From Stenotrophomonas hibiscicola ATCC 19867 (GTDB lineage: Bacteria; Pseudomonadota; Gammaproteobacteria; Xanthomonadales; Xanthomonadaceae): DNA of 64,000 nucleotides. Below, in pieces: positions 1 through 9,581 of this stretch (positions are counted from its first letter, which is position 1; the number at the start of each line of letters is the position of its first letter). The notes under the pieces are model-generated. The model saw only the letters and a list, made by a program, of their open reading frames with translations. It was not told the DNA's origin and made no database searches. A program made the position numbers and the translations under genes. The stretch spans positions 186,001 through 250,000 of the forward strand of contig NZ_KB907504.1 of the NCBI RefSeq assembly GCF_000382065.1. The letters run 5' to 3'.

Positions 1-2
1 CG

Positions 3-674
3 GGCTGGCCGATCCATCGCCGCCTGGAAGAACTGCAGATGCGTGCTCCGGGCCGCAACCAGGGCCCCCGCCTGCTGGCCTTCGGTACCGATGCCGAGGG
101 TGATGTGCCGCTGCCGTTCCAGGCCGATGCCAGCCTGGTTGGCGGTGGCCTGCGCGTGGTGCCGTTCCTGCTGACCGGCAGCGATGTGGCCACCACCAAC
201 GCGGTCGCGCATGCGCTGGAAGACACCTTGCTCGCCAACGGCATGGCGCATGCCGACACCGCGCTGATGGCGCAGAACAGCTTCGGTGCGCGGATCGAAC
301 ACGCACGCTACTTCACCGTGAACGATCTGGCCGCGATGATGTCGATGCAGTACGACAACCAGGGCCTGGCCGCGCTGTGGCCGCTGATCGAGACCGCGAT
401 CATGGCGCCGGGCGAGGACGAGTGGCTCAATGCCGCGCCCGAGCCGCTGCTGCGCTATACGCACGGCGAAGCACGCATGGCACTGTTCGACCCGGCCGGT
501 TGGTGCGCGCACTACAATCACAGCAAGAACGATTGCGACCGCCTGAAGGGCATCTACGAACAGTTCCTGATGCGCCAGCGGCAGATGGCTGCGGTGCTGG
601 AGGCACACGGCGTGCCGGTGCTGTTCGTGCACTGCGAGGCCGGGCAGGACGCGCGCGAGCTGCTGGCGCGCTGA
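3..674 (+). CDS. Unrecognised protein, C-terminal part (5' end outside window)
   Basis: The frame is open from base 3, and an internal ATG at 39 is not clearly a start, so I treat this as the last 223 codons of a longer gene. I do not recognise the family. The visible part is acidic, has no membrane segment or signal, and contains aromatic patches (WCAHYNH, FLMRQRQM) and a hydrophobic strand ending in HCEAG near the C-terminus. It stops at TGA 672-674, followed by GTAG palindromes. It could be a cytoplasmic enzyme or structural protein; no function is inferred. Confidence 0.6.
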   Translation, partial: GWPIHRRLEELQMRAPGRNQGPRLLAFGTDAEGDVPLPFQADASLVGGGLRVVPFLLTGSDVATTNAVAHALEDTLLANGMAHADTALMAQNSFGARIEHARYFTVNDLAAMMSMQYDNQGLAALWPLIETAIMAPGEDEWLNAAPEPLLRYTHGEARMALFDPAGWCAHYNHSKNDCDRLKGIYEQFLMRQRQMAAVLEAHGVPVLFVHCEAGQDARELLAR

Positions 675-689
675 TCTGCGGATGCGCAC

Positions 690-712
690 CGCCGGGCATG
701 GCCCGGCGCTAC
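690..712 (-). repeat. SMAG-type REP palindrome
   Basis: The minus strand begins GTAGCGCCGGG and folds into a GC hairpin with an ATG-containing loop. It is a single unit just 3' of the first CDS. Confidence 0.75.
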
Positions 713-757
713 CGTGCAATTGCGTTTCGCCGGGGCGCGACCGCCGTGCGTATTGCT

Positions 758-823
758 GTAGCGCCGGAGTCCATGCTCGGCTCAGGTCCACCGAAGAGCA
801 GCCGAGCATGGGCTCGGCTCTAC
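758..823. repeat. SMAG-type REP inverted pair
   Basis: Two GTAG palindromes face each other: GTAG at 758-761 and CTAC ending at 823. Both contain the CCGAGCATG hairpin arm. Dimers in opposite orientation can form one long stem. Confidence 0.8.
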
Positions 824-840
824 AGGAAGCGATGCAAAGA

Positions 841-866
841 AAAACGCCGGCTTGCGCCGGCGTTTT
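841..866 (-). terminator. Intrinsic terminator 3' of sodC
   Basis: An 11-bp perfect stem, AAAACGCCGGC (841-851) with its complement at 856-866, has a 4-nt loop. Read on the minus strand it ends in TTTT just after the sodC stop, so it should terminate the superoxide dismutase transcript. It is symmetrical enough to work in both directions. Confidence 0.8.
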
Positions 867-887
867 CCGTTTCCAGCAAAAGCGTCC

Positions 888-1514
888 TTACGGGGCCTTC
901 TGGATCACCGCACACGCCAGGCGCGCGCCGGCGTTGCCGGTCGGCTGGGTCTTGTAGTCATCCGCGTCGGCGTGGACGATCAGGCCGCGGCCGATGATGT
1001 CGAAGTCATCACCCTTGCCGATGTTGACGTTGCTCGACACCGGGCCGTCGATGGTGGCCACGCCCTTGTCGTCGGCCTTGATGTTGGGCATGTCGCCGCC
1101 GTGGTGCGGATCGGCCGCCACGCTTCCGTGGTCCTGCTTGCCCGGGTTGAAGTGGCCGCCGGCACTCATGCCGTCCGGCGCGCTGCAGTCGCCCTTCTCG
1201 TGGATGTGGAAACCGTGCTCGCTGCCCGGCTTCAGGCCCGTAACATGGCCGGTCACGTGCACCTTGCCATCAACCACCTTGAAGGTGACGCTGCCCTTGG
1301 TCTCGTTGCCCTGGGTCGGTGCCAGCTCGGCCGTTGCCGAAGCATCGGCCGCCGGTGCCGCAGCCGGTTCCGGAGTTGCCGCCGGTCCGGTGGTGGCGCC
1401 GTCGGCCGGCGCGGCCGGCGGAGTTTCAGTCTGCGGCGTGGCGGGCTGCTGATTACAGGCCGCCAGGCCCAGCGCGGCGATGGCCGCAAACAGCGAAGTG
1501 TGGATCAGACGCAT
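888..1514 (-). CDS. sodC: Cu/Zn superoxide dismutase, lipoprotein (copy 1)
   Basis: A 208-aa protein that converts superoxide to peroxide and oxygen in the periplasm. The first 20 residues are a lipoprotein signal with lipobox LAAC, so it is probably anchored to a membrane. A Pro/Ala/Thr-rich linker (about residues 21-65) precedes the SodC fold. Metal ligands are visible in order: HIH, GGHFNP, HHGGD and VHADADDY; the two Cys expected for the structural disulphide (GDCS and LAC) are present. A second sodC lies immediately upstream (start at 2116) on the same strand, so the two are probably tandem duplicates. The copies differ in linker and loop sequence, so the duplication is not recent. Confidence 0.95.
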   Translation of the reverse strand: MRLIHTSLFAAIAALGLAACNQQPATPQTETPPAAPADGATTGPAATPEPAAAPAADASATAELAPTQGNETKGSVTFKVVDGKVHVTGHVTGLKPGSEHGFHIHEKGDCSAPDGMSAGGHFNPGKQDHGSVAADPHHGGDMPNIKADDKGVATIDGPVSSNVNIGKGDDFDIIGRGLIVHADADDYKTQPTGNAGARLACAVIQKAP

Positions 1515-1546
1515 TGGAATCTCTCCCTCGATGATGCCTGCAGTGA

Positions 1547-2116
1547 TCAGCGGACGACCCGGATCACGCCACAGGCGATGCGGACGCCGGCATTGCCGGC
1601 GGGCTGGCTGCGATAGTCGTCGGCGTTGGCATGCACGACCAGTGCACGTCCGGCGATATCGGTGGCGGCGCCTCCGCCAAGGGTAACGCCCTTGAGGTGG
1701 ATATCGACGTTGGCGCGGCCCTGGGCGTCGGCACGCAGGTTGTCCATGTCGCCCAGGTGGTGCTTGCCGGTGCCGGCGCGGCCATGCGCAGCGCCACCGG
1801 GATTGAAATGATTGCCGGCACTGCTGGCATCCACCGCACTGCAGTCGCCGCGCTCATGGATGTGGAAGCCGGCCTGCTGCATCGGCTGCAGGCCACCGAC
1901 CAGGCCGGTGATGTGCATGCCGCCGGGCTCCACCATCAGTGCGATGCGGCCACTGACAATGCTGGCCGAGGCCGGCGCGAGATTGGCCTCGCCCTGCTTC
2001 GCAGCGCTGACCACGGTCGGCGGCGGCGGGGTGGGCTCGGCCTTCTTCGGCGTACTGCCACAGGCAGACAGCAGCACGGCGGCGGACAACGGCAGGATGG
2101 CAAAGGACAGACGCAT
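1547..2116 (-). CDS. sodC: Cu/Zn superoxide dismutase, lipoprotein (copy 2)
   Basis: I chose the ATG at 2116, which has AAGGAG six bases upstream and begins a lipoprotein signal (lipobox LSAC); an upstream in-frame start lacks these. The 189-aa product has the complete SodC ligand set (HIH, GNHFNP, HHLGD, VHANADDY) and the disulphide cysteines (GDCS, IACG). A short Lys/Pro linker joins lipobox and domain. It lies 32 bp upstream of copy 1 in the same direction and may share its transcript. The role is periplasmic superoxide removal. Confidence 0.93.
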   Translation of the reverse strand: MRLSFAILPLSAAVLLSACGSTPKKAEPTPPPPTVVSAAKQGEANLAPASASIVSGRIALMVEPGGMHITGLVGGLQPMQQAGFHIHERGDCSAVDASSAGNHFNPGGAAHGRAGTGKHHLGDMDNLRADAQGRANVDIHLKGVTLGGGAATDIAGRALVVHANADDYRSQPAGNAGVRIACGVIRVVR

Positions 2117-2209
2117 CGAAGACTCCTTGCAGGTGACACTAAGCGTTGCATCGTCCATGAACGATCAACAGTTCGGCAAGCAGGCGCGAGGACCGCGTGC
2201 AGGGACCGT

Positions 2210-3650
<1,441 letters not shown>

Positions 3651-3658
<8 letters not shown>

Positions 3659-4712
3659 CGCGCGGGGCCTCCTCGGCCGGGGCGGCGCCACTGACAATCG
3701 GCAGCAGCAGGGTGAACACGGTATGGCCCGGGCGCGAGCGGTAGGTCAGCGTGCCGCGGTGCTCGCGCGCCACCTGCTGGGCCAGCGCCAGGCCCAGGCC
3801 AGTGCCTTCGGCGCGGCCACTGACCAGCGGCAGGAACAGGTGCTCGGCCAGTTCCTCGGGTACACCACGGCCGTCGTCGGCAATTTCCAGGCGCAACGCC
3901 AGCGTGTGCAGCTGCTCGGCGATGCGCGCGCCATGCTCCACGCGGGTGCGCAGGGTGATGCTGCCGGCACCGGCCTGGATTGCGTTTCGCACCAGGTTCC
4001 ACACCGCCTGGGTAAGACGGTCGGCGTCGCCACGGAATTCGGGAATGCTGGGGTCGTAGTCGCGCTGCAGGCGTACTGCCCAGCCGGCCTCGTTCTCGGC
4101 CAGGCGCAGCACGCGTTCCAGCGCGGCATGGATGTTCAGTTCGGCGTGGGGTGCGGCCGGGGCCGGCGACAGCAGCTGGTCGAGCAGGCCGTTGAGGCGC
4201 TCGATCTCCGAGCCGATCAGTTCGATCAGTTCGCGTTCGCTGGCCTCGCGCTGGGCCGCGCGGCGGGCCAGCAGCTGGGCCGCACCCTTCAACCCGGCCA
4301 GCGGGTTGCGCAGCTCGTGGGCCAGGCCCTTCAGCGCCGCGCTGAGCGCGCTGGGCAGGGCCTGCGTCGGGTCCAGCCCAGGGAATTCGTCGACCGGATG
4401 TGCCTCCAGCAACCAGCCGCCATCGTCGCGGCGGCTCATCCAGCCCTCGGCGAAGCGCGGCGCCTCGCCGGGCACCGCCAGCGCCAACCGGTTCAGGCGC
4501 AGGCTGTCGCGCTCATCGCGTGCCAGGAAGTGGGCCAGCGCTTCGCCCTGCACTTCCAGTGCAGCCAGCGGCTGGCCCAGCAGGCGGCGCCCGCTGACAC
4601 CCAGCCAGCGGCCGAAGGCCGGATTGCAGCCGACGATGCGGCCATCGGCTCCGGCCCACGCCAGCGGCGTGCCCAGGGCTTCAAGGGTCGGCGGGGGTGC
4701 GGGGTCGGACAT
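3651..4712 (-). CDS. ntrB: Nitrogen sensor kinase NtrB
   Basis: A 353-aa cytoplasmic histidine kinase/phosphatase that controls NtrC in response to PII. A PAS domain (about residues 10-110) is followed by the H-box LAHELRNPL, the N-box VRNAIQAG, and G-boxes DDGRGVP and GTGLGLAL. It has no membrane segments, as is usual for NtrB. ATG 4712 gives the expected PAS start, but it has no Shine-Dalgarno sequence because an NtrC site occupies the bases immediately upstream. The start could be leaderless or misplaced. It forms an operon with ntrC. Confidence 0.93.
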
Positions 4713-4729
4713 TGCACCAATGTAGTGCA
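4713..4729 (-). promoter_or_regulatory. NtrC-binding site touching the ntrB start codon
   Basis: On the minus strand the sequence is TGCACTACATTGGTGCA, a near-perfect match to the enteric NtrC consensus TGCACY-N5-GGTGCA. It directly abuts the proposed ATG of ntrB. That position fits autorepression (as at enteric glnL) rather than activation. Confidence 0.8.
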
Positions 4730-4788
4730 AAACGCGGGGGCCGGGGTCAGAGCACGGTCCGCCAGAAAGGGCTCCGGCCCCTGCCGCA

Positions 4789-4811
4789 GGTCGAGCGAGC
4801 TCGACCACTAC
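4789..4811 (-). repeat. SMAG-type REP palindrome
   Basis: The minus strand begins GTAGTGGTCGAGC and folds on itself through GGTCGAGC/GCTCGACC. It lies between the ntrB control region and the 3' end region of the TonB receptor gene. Confidence 0.7.
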
Positions 4812-4826
4812 CAGATGCGTGGCCGG

Positions 4827-6869
4827 TTACAGCTTCATGTTGAGGCCGACGAACACACTGCGTCCCGGGGCCGGCGAAAACATCGGGCGGGCGCTGTCCC
4901 AGAAGAAGCTGTCGTACCAGGCGTAGGCGTACTGGCGATTGGTGGCGTTCTTCAGCTGCAGGTCCACGCTGAATCGCGGGGTGAGCTGGTAGGCAGCACT
5001 GAGGTCGAGCACGGCGAAGCCACCGAACTTGCCGGCTACGTTGCGCTCTTCCAGGTAGTAATCGCCCTGTGCACGCGCCTGCAGGCCCAGCCGCAGCGCA
5101 TCACCGGCGCGGTAATCCACGCCCAGATTGCTGATGTGGCGCGGGGTGGCAGCCACTTCGCGTCCCTGCAGGGAAACGCCGGCATCGCGGTCGTCGCGGG
5201 TGATCTTCGCTTCCTGGTAGGCGTGCGACGCCCACACCGTCCAGTCGTCGCCCAGTTGCAGGCTCAACTGCGCATCCACGCCGCGCCGGCGGGTCTTGCC
5301 CAAGGTGGCCGTCGTACCGGTAGCCGGCATGTTGGATACCTCGTTCTCTGCATCCTGCTGCCACACCGCCAGGCGTGCCTGGGCGCCCGCGAACGGCTGG
5401 AACTTCAGGCCCAGCTCCATGCCGGTGTTGGTGGACGGCTGCATCGGTGCCTGTCCCGGGGTGAGGTAGGCCGGTGCGGTGGACCCGGTCAGCACCTGGA
5501 AGGTGCGGCCCCAGTTCGCGTAGACGTGGGTGGTCTGGCCCAGGCTGTGGATGATGCTCAGCTTGGGCTGGCCGATCGTGCCGTAGTCCTGCAGGCGGCC
5601 GCTGATGCCGCTCATCAGGTGCGTGCTACCACTGAAGCGGTCGATACGGTAGGCCGGCACGATCTTCCACGCCTCGCCGGGCTGGTAGATGGCCTGCACG
5701 TAGGCACCCCAGTTGTCGAAGCTGTGGCGGTCGTTGTTCTGCACGCGCGCCGGTGCCTGGCTGAAATCGGTGGGTTCGGCGTAGGCGTAGCGCTCGCGGA
5801 GGTAGCCGTTGTCCTGCTGCTCGTAGTTCAGGCCGCCTTCGACGGTAAGCGCGGGGCTGGCCTGCCAGGTGAGCGTGCTGAGCAGGCCGGTCTGGCGCTC
5901 ATCCCACACGCGGCGCTGGCGCGGCAGGTTGCCGGTGGGCAGGTCGCTGAAGGTCACGCGGCGATCGTCTTCGTAGCGGTTGTAGTACAGCCGCGTGCCG
6001 AAGGTGAGCGCGTCGGACAGTTTCATGTCCAGGTGCGCGGCGATCTGGCGCATGTCGCGTTCATCGCCATCGTTGCCGTTGCGCAGGTCGCTGCCACGGC
6101 GGTGCGTACGCAGCTCCTCGGCGGTCATGAAGCCGGGTTCGTCGGCTTCGTGGTGGTACGCGCGCGCGGTCAGGCCCACGCGCAGGCCGTCGTCCAGCGA
6201 GCCATGGAACCACTTGCCGCCCAGCGAATACTTCTTCGAGGCATCGTGATCGCGGTAGCCGTCGCTGGCCTGGGTGCCGACGAAATAGTTCTGCGCGAAG
6301 CCATTGGCTTCGCGGCCGACTGCCAGCTGTGCATCTCGGGTGTTGTAGCTGCCATAGGCCAGTCGCACGTCGGTGTAGGTGCCGCCCTGGCGCGTACCGA
6401 AGTTCACGTTGCCGCCGATGTTGTGCAGGCCGTAGCGCGGGTCGTTGGTACCGCGCACCACTTCGATGTAGCTGATGTCCAGCGGGAACAGCATGTCGAT
6501 GAAGCGCTGGTTGCCGCTGTTGACGTTGCTGGGGATGCCGTCAATGAGGGTCTTGATCGCGTTGAGGTAGCCCTCGCCGTTGAAGGCGCGGAAGCTGACC
6601 TTGCCCGATTCGGCACCCTGCCGCGTTTCGGTGAGCTGGATGCCGGGCATCTGCCCCAGCAGCTCCCAGCTGTGCGAGACGTTGCGGTCTTCGATCTGGT
6701 CCGCGCCGAGCACGTCCACCGAAGTCAGTACCTGGTGCGCACTGAGCTGGCCTTCGCCGTGCTGGTGCACCTGCACCTTGCCGAGGGTGAGCGCGGCATC
6801 GGCGGACTGTGCGAAAGCTTCAGGGGCGAACGGCGCGGCCGCCAAGGCGGCCAAAAGGGTGGGAGTCAT
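4827..6869 (-). CDS. TonB-dependent outer-membrane receptor, probably zinc uptake (ZnuD-like)
   Basis: A 680-aa receptor. Residues 1-21 are a signal peptide ending AFAQ. The plug domain (about 45-165) contains DGIPSN, GGNVNFG and the VRG segment; the 22-strand barrel ends in a C-terminal Leu rather than the usual aromatic (GLNMKL). The N-terminus after cleavage has His residues (VHQHGEG). Substrate cannot be read from the sequence alone, but a Zur-type operator lies 20 bp upstream of the start, and Zur controls zinc-uptake receptors such as ZnuD. No strong ribosome site precedes the chosen ATG. Confidence 0.88.
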   Translation of the reverse strand: MTPTLLAALAAAPFAPEAFAQSADAALTLGKVQVHQHGEGQLSAHQVLTSVDVLGADQIEDRNVSHSWELLGQMPGIQLTETRQGAESGKVSFRAFNGEGYLNAIKTLIDGIPSNVNSGNQRFIDMLFPLDISYIEVVRGTNDPRYGLHNIGGNVNFGTRQGGTYTDVRLAYGSYNTRDAQLAVGREANGFAQNYFVGTQASDGYRDHDASKKYSLGGKWFHGSLDDGLRVGLTARAYHHEADEPGFMTAEELRTHRRGSDLRNGNDGDERDMRQIAAHLDMKLSDALTFGTRLYYNRYEDDRRVTFSDLPTGNLPRQRRVWDERQTGLLSTLTWQASPALTVEGGLNYEQQDNGYLRERYAYAEPTDFSQAPARVQNNDRHSFDNWGAYVQAIYQPGEAWKIVPAYRIDRFSGSTHLMSGISGRLQDYGTIGQPKLSIIHSLGQTTHVYANWGRTFQVLTGSTAPAYLTPGQAPMQPSTNTGMELGLKFQPFAGAQARLAVWQQDAENEVSNMPATGTTATLGKTRRRGVDAQLSLQLGDDWTVWASHAYQEAKITRDDRDAGVSLQGREVAATPRHISNLGVDYRAGDALRLGLQARAQGDYYLEERNVAGKFGGFAVLDLSAAYQLTPRFSVDLQLKNATNRQYAYAWYDSFFWDSARPMFSPAPGRSVFVGLNMKL

Positions 6870-6888
6870 GGGAAAGGGCGGTTACGGT

Positions 6889-6911
6889 GAAATGTAATCA
6901 TATAACATTTC
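6889..6911 (-). promoter_or_regulatory. Zur box upstream of the TonB receptor
   Basis: A perfect inverted repeat, GTGAAATGT (6887-6895) and ACATTTCAC (6905-6913), is separated by an A/T-rich 9-nt spacer. The core GAAATGT-N9-ACATTTC matches the gamma-proteobacterial Zur consensus (GAAATGTTATA-N-TATAACATTTC), and a -10-like TATGAT lies inside it on the minus strand. Confidence 0.82.
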
Positions 6912-6928
6912 ACGCGCCCGCTTTTGCA

Positions 6929-6952
6929 GCGTCGAGCAAAGCTCGGCGCTAC
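6929..6952 (-). repeat. SMAG-type REP palindrome
   Basis: The minus strand begins GTAGCGCCGAGC, with a TTT loop and the complementary GCTCGACGC. It lies between the Zur-controlled receptor and the upstream small gene, where it could insulate the two. Confidence 0.7.
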
Positions 6953-6972
6953 AAGGGCGGGAGCCGGGGGGA

Positions 6973-7287
6973 TTACACCGGGTAGCCGGTGGCTTCCCGT
7001 GCCTTCTTCCAGGCGGCTTCGAATTCACGCGCGGAGATTTCGTCGTCCTCGTCGAAATCCAGGAACGACACCGGCTGGTCGGCCAGCAGGAAGCGGTCGT
7101 CGCTGTGGGCATGCTCGTCGGCCCAGACCATCCTGGTGCCGTAGATTTCCACCTGCCGCACGATCTTCTCGCCGCGCGCTTCCATCAGCACGTTGCCCTT
7201 GCCCAGGCCCGATTCGGCCCAGTGCTTGTAGTACTTCTTTGCGGCGGACTTCGCGCCGGGTTTTGCGTTGTGCTTTGAGTAGGTCAT
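6973..7287 (-). CDS. Small hypothetical protein with an EF-hand-like loop
   Basis: A 104-aa cytoplasmic protein of a family I cannot name. The N-terminal 35 residues are basic (Lys, Ala, Ser). The middle holds a probable beta-sheet segment (GEKIVRQVEIYG, MVWADEHAH). Residues 78-89 read DFDEDDEISARE, which fits the EF-hand spacing (D1, D3, D5, I8, E12) except that the usual Gly at position 6 is Asp. It has no partner helix pair, so calcium binding is uncertain. It stands alone between mltA and the zinc receptor, on the same strand. Confidence 0.75.
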   Translation of the reverse strand: MTYSKHNAKPGAKSAAKKYYKHWAESGLGKGNVLMEARGEKIVRQVEIYGTRMVWADEHAHSDDRFLLADQPVSFLDFDEDDEISAREFEAAWKKAREATGYPV

Positions 7288-7371
7288 TGCAGGAGCCCTG
7301 GCCGCTGGCGCGGCCGGAAAGTGCGGAATGGCGCCATTATCGCCCGACCTCGCAGCGCGCAGGTGGGCGCT

Positions 7372-8547
7372 TCAGCGGGCCGGCGCTGGCAACGCCACGC
7401 CCTTCGGCCACAACATCCAGATGTTGCCCTTCTGCTTCATGTCGCCGGCCAGCTTGCCGGCGGCTTCGCCGCTGCCCCAGTACAGGTCGGCGCGCACTTC
7501 GCCGGCGATGGCACCGCCAGTGTCCTGCGCGGCCACCGGGCGCACCACCGGGCTGCCGTCCGGGCGCGTGGTGGACAGCCACAGCAGGCTGCCCAGCGGT
7601 ACCACTGTGCGATCCACCGCCACGCTGTAGCCGGCGGTGAGCGGTACGTTCAGTGAACCACGCGGACCTTCCGGGCTGTCCGGAGTGCGCACGAAGAACA
7701 CGTAGCTGGGGTTGCTGCGCAGCAGTTCCGGCACGCGCGCGGGATGGGCCCGGGCCCAGGCGCGGATCGCGTCCATGGTGACGTCTTCCTTCTTCAGCTG
7801 GCCCTGGTCCACCAGCCAGCGACCGATCGCGCGATAGGGGTGGCCGTTCTGCTCGGCATAGGCCAGCCGCACCTGCGTGCCATCAGCCAGGCGCACGCGG
7901 CCGGACCCTTGGATCTGCAGCAGCTGCAGGTCCATCGGGTCGGTCAGCCAGGCCAGCACCGGCGCCTTTACGCCTTTGGCGGCGATGGTGCCGGCATCGT
8001 CATAGGGCTTGAGCACCTTGCCCTCAACCCGCCCGCGCAGGCGCTTGCCCTTCAGTTCCGGGTAGAGGCTGTCCAGCTGCACCACGATCAGATCATCCGG
8101 CGTGCCGTACACCGGCACCGTGGCCTTATCGGTACGGGTAAGGCTGCCGGGGTAGATCGGCTCGTAGTAACCGGTGATCAATCCGTCGGCCTGACGGCCA
8201 CCGGCACGCAGCGCATAGGCATCGAGGTCGCGCTGCAGGAACTGGCGGATCGCGGCCGGGTCCTTGTCTGACACGGCTGCGGCGGTGGCACAGGGCTTGG
8301 CCCAGGCGGCGTCGTTCTTCAGGCGGGTGCAGCTGCTGCGCCAGGCAACGAAGCCGGCCTGCAAATCGCTGTTTGAGACCGCTGGCAGGGCTTTCCAGTC
8401 GACCTTGGCGTAGGTGGCCGCCGGCGGTGAGGTCGCCGTGGGCGCCTCGGAACCCGTGCGGGGAGCGGTGGTGGCGCAACCGGCGAGCACCGCCGCTGCC
8501 AACAGGGTCCAGTGCTTGCGCTTGAAGAAGGTAGCGGAATCGATCAT
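7372..8547 (-). CDS. mltA: Membrane-bound lytic transglycosylase A
   Basis: A 391-aa outer-membrane lipoprotein that cleaves peptidoglycan between MurNAc and GlcNAc. The lipobox is VLAGC at about residue 24. The MltA double-psi barrel shows GYYEP, QIQGSGR and, near the C-terminus, a 3D-type segment AAQDTGGAI that carries the catalytic Asp. Start 8547 gives a proper lipoprotein signal; the longer frame upstream has none. The AmiD-like amidase gene ends 67 bp upstream on the same strand, so the two wall hydrolases are probably co-transcribed. Confidence 0.92.
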   Translation of the reverse strand: MIDSATFFKRKHWTLLAAAVLAGCATTAPRTGSEAPTATSPPAATYAKVDWKALPAVSNSDLQAGFVAWRSSCTRLKNDAAWAKPCATAAAVSDKDPAAIRQFLQRDLDAYALRAGGRQADGLITGYYEPIYPGSLTRTDKATVPVYGTPDDLIVVQLDSLYPELKGKRLRGRVEGKVLKPYDDAGTIAAKGVKAPVLAWLTDPMDLQLLQIQGSGRVRLADGTQVRLAYAEQNGHPYRAIGRWLVDQGQLKKEDVTMDAIRAWARAHPARVPELLRSNPSYVFFVRTPDSPEGPRGSLNVPLTAGYSVAVDRTVVPLGSLLWLSTTRPDGSPVVRPVAAQDTGGAIAGEVRADLYWGSGEAAGKLAGDMKQKGNIWMLWPKGVALPAPAR

Positions 8548-8614
8548 GCCGCCATGGTGGCGGGCCGGCCGCTGGGCGGCAACCCGGCGCGGGGTCAAGC
8601 GTTCATGCGCGGAG

Positions 8615-9361
8615 TCACGGCATCTGCAGCAGCAACGAATGCAGGATGCGGGCGTCCTCGGCATCCAGCGTCTTGGGCAGGTCGTCGCGGCCACGGAAAC
8701 GGCGGTGGAAGGCGGCGACGGTGGCTTCTCGGTTGTCCAGTGGATAGCCGAAGCGGGCCAGCGCATTCCACGCGTCGAAGCCTTCCGGTGCCGCGCCGTC
8801 GGCCGCGCGCGGCCACACGCCGAAGCCGGCCTCGGCCAGCTGTTGCCACGGGAAGAAGCGGCTCGGATCCTGCTTGCGCGTCGGTGCCAGGTCGGCGTGG
8901 GCGATCACCTGGCGCGGCGGGATGTTCAGGCGGGTGGTGAGGTCACGCAGCAGCACGATCAGCGATTCGATCTGCGCCGCACTGAACGGGCTGCGGCCAT
9001 CGTTGTCGAGCTCGATGCCGATCGAGGCCGAGTTGAGATCGGTGATGGTGCCCCATCGCCCGGCGCCGGCATGCCAGGCACGGCGCTCATCGGCGACGAG
9101 CTGGTAGCGATGGCCATCGGCGCCGATCAGGTAGTGCGCGCTGACCGGTCCACCGCTGTTGGCGGTACGCAGCGTATGCAGGCTCTGCTGCACCGATTTC
9201 TGCTCGGTGTGGTGGATGACGATGATGACCGGCGTGCGCGCGTTCTGGTTGGGCGAAGGCACCCAGGTGGCGAGCGGGTTGCGCGTTTCCCGTGGCGTGG
9301 AAGCGCAGGCGGCCAGCAACAGGCAGGCCGAGAGCATCAGTGTGGTGCGGATCGGAGGCAT
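8615..9361 (-). CDS. N-acetylmuramoyl-L-alanine amidase, AmiD-like lipoprotein
   Basis: A 248-aa Amidase_2 enzyme that removes stem peptides from muropeptides. The lipobox LLAAC near residue 19 predicts membrane anchoring, unlike cytosolic AmpD. Zinc ligands can be read as IHHTEQ, IAHADLAP and the Asp in KQDPSRFFPW. A C-terminal helical region (about 175-245) resembles the PG-binding part of AmiD. Because muropeptide recycling feeds AmpR-controlled beta-lactamase induction in this genus, loss of such amidases can change resistance; that is family knowledge, not seen here. Its partner mltA lies downstream. Confidence 0.9.
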   Translation of the reverse strand: MPPIRTTLMLSACLLLAACASTPRETRNPLATWVPSPNQNARTPVIIVIHHTEQKSVQQSLHTLRTANSGGPVSAHYLIGADGHRYQLVADERRAWHAGAGRWGTITDLNSASIGIELDNDGRSPFSAAQIESLIVLLRDLTTRLNIPPRQVIAHADLAPTRKQDPSRFFPWQQLAEAGFGVWPRAADGAAPEGFDAWNALARFGYPLDNREATVAAFHRRFRGRDDLPKTLDAEDARILHSLLLQMP

Positions 9362-9412
9362 GGCCTGATTGTGCGCGATCTGGCGCGAGGGTGCATGTCA
9401 CAAGAAGATTCG

Positions 9413-9561
9413 GTAGATCCACGCCATGCGTGGATGCGCCACTCCGGCCGTGCCAGCCAACGGTCGGCACCCACCAGAGCAGACCCGGACCCTGTGCCAA
9501 GCAAGCTTGGCACCTACCAGAACCAGGACAGGGGAAGTGCCGACCAACGGTCGGCACCCAC
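9413..9561. repeat. Cluster of four SMAG-like palindromes
   Basis: The units lie at 9413-9436 (GTAGATCCACGCC forward), 9450-9474, 9494-9517 (ends CACCTAC) and 9537-9561. The last three share a GTGCC...GGCAC stem in the same orientation, but their loops differ. The cluster fills the space between the amidase and the 3' end of amtB and may act as transcript 3' ends. Confidence 0.7.
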
Positions 9562-9581
9562 CACGTCAGTACGCCGCTACC

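Noticed and set aside
9413..9561. Four short palindromes considered as a CRISPR array
   Set aside because: Units differ in sequence and orientation, spacing is irregular, and there are no cas genes.
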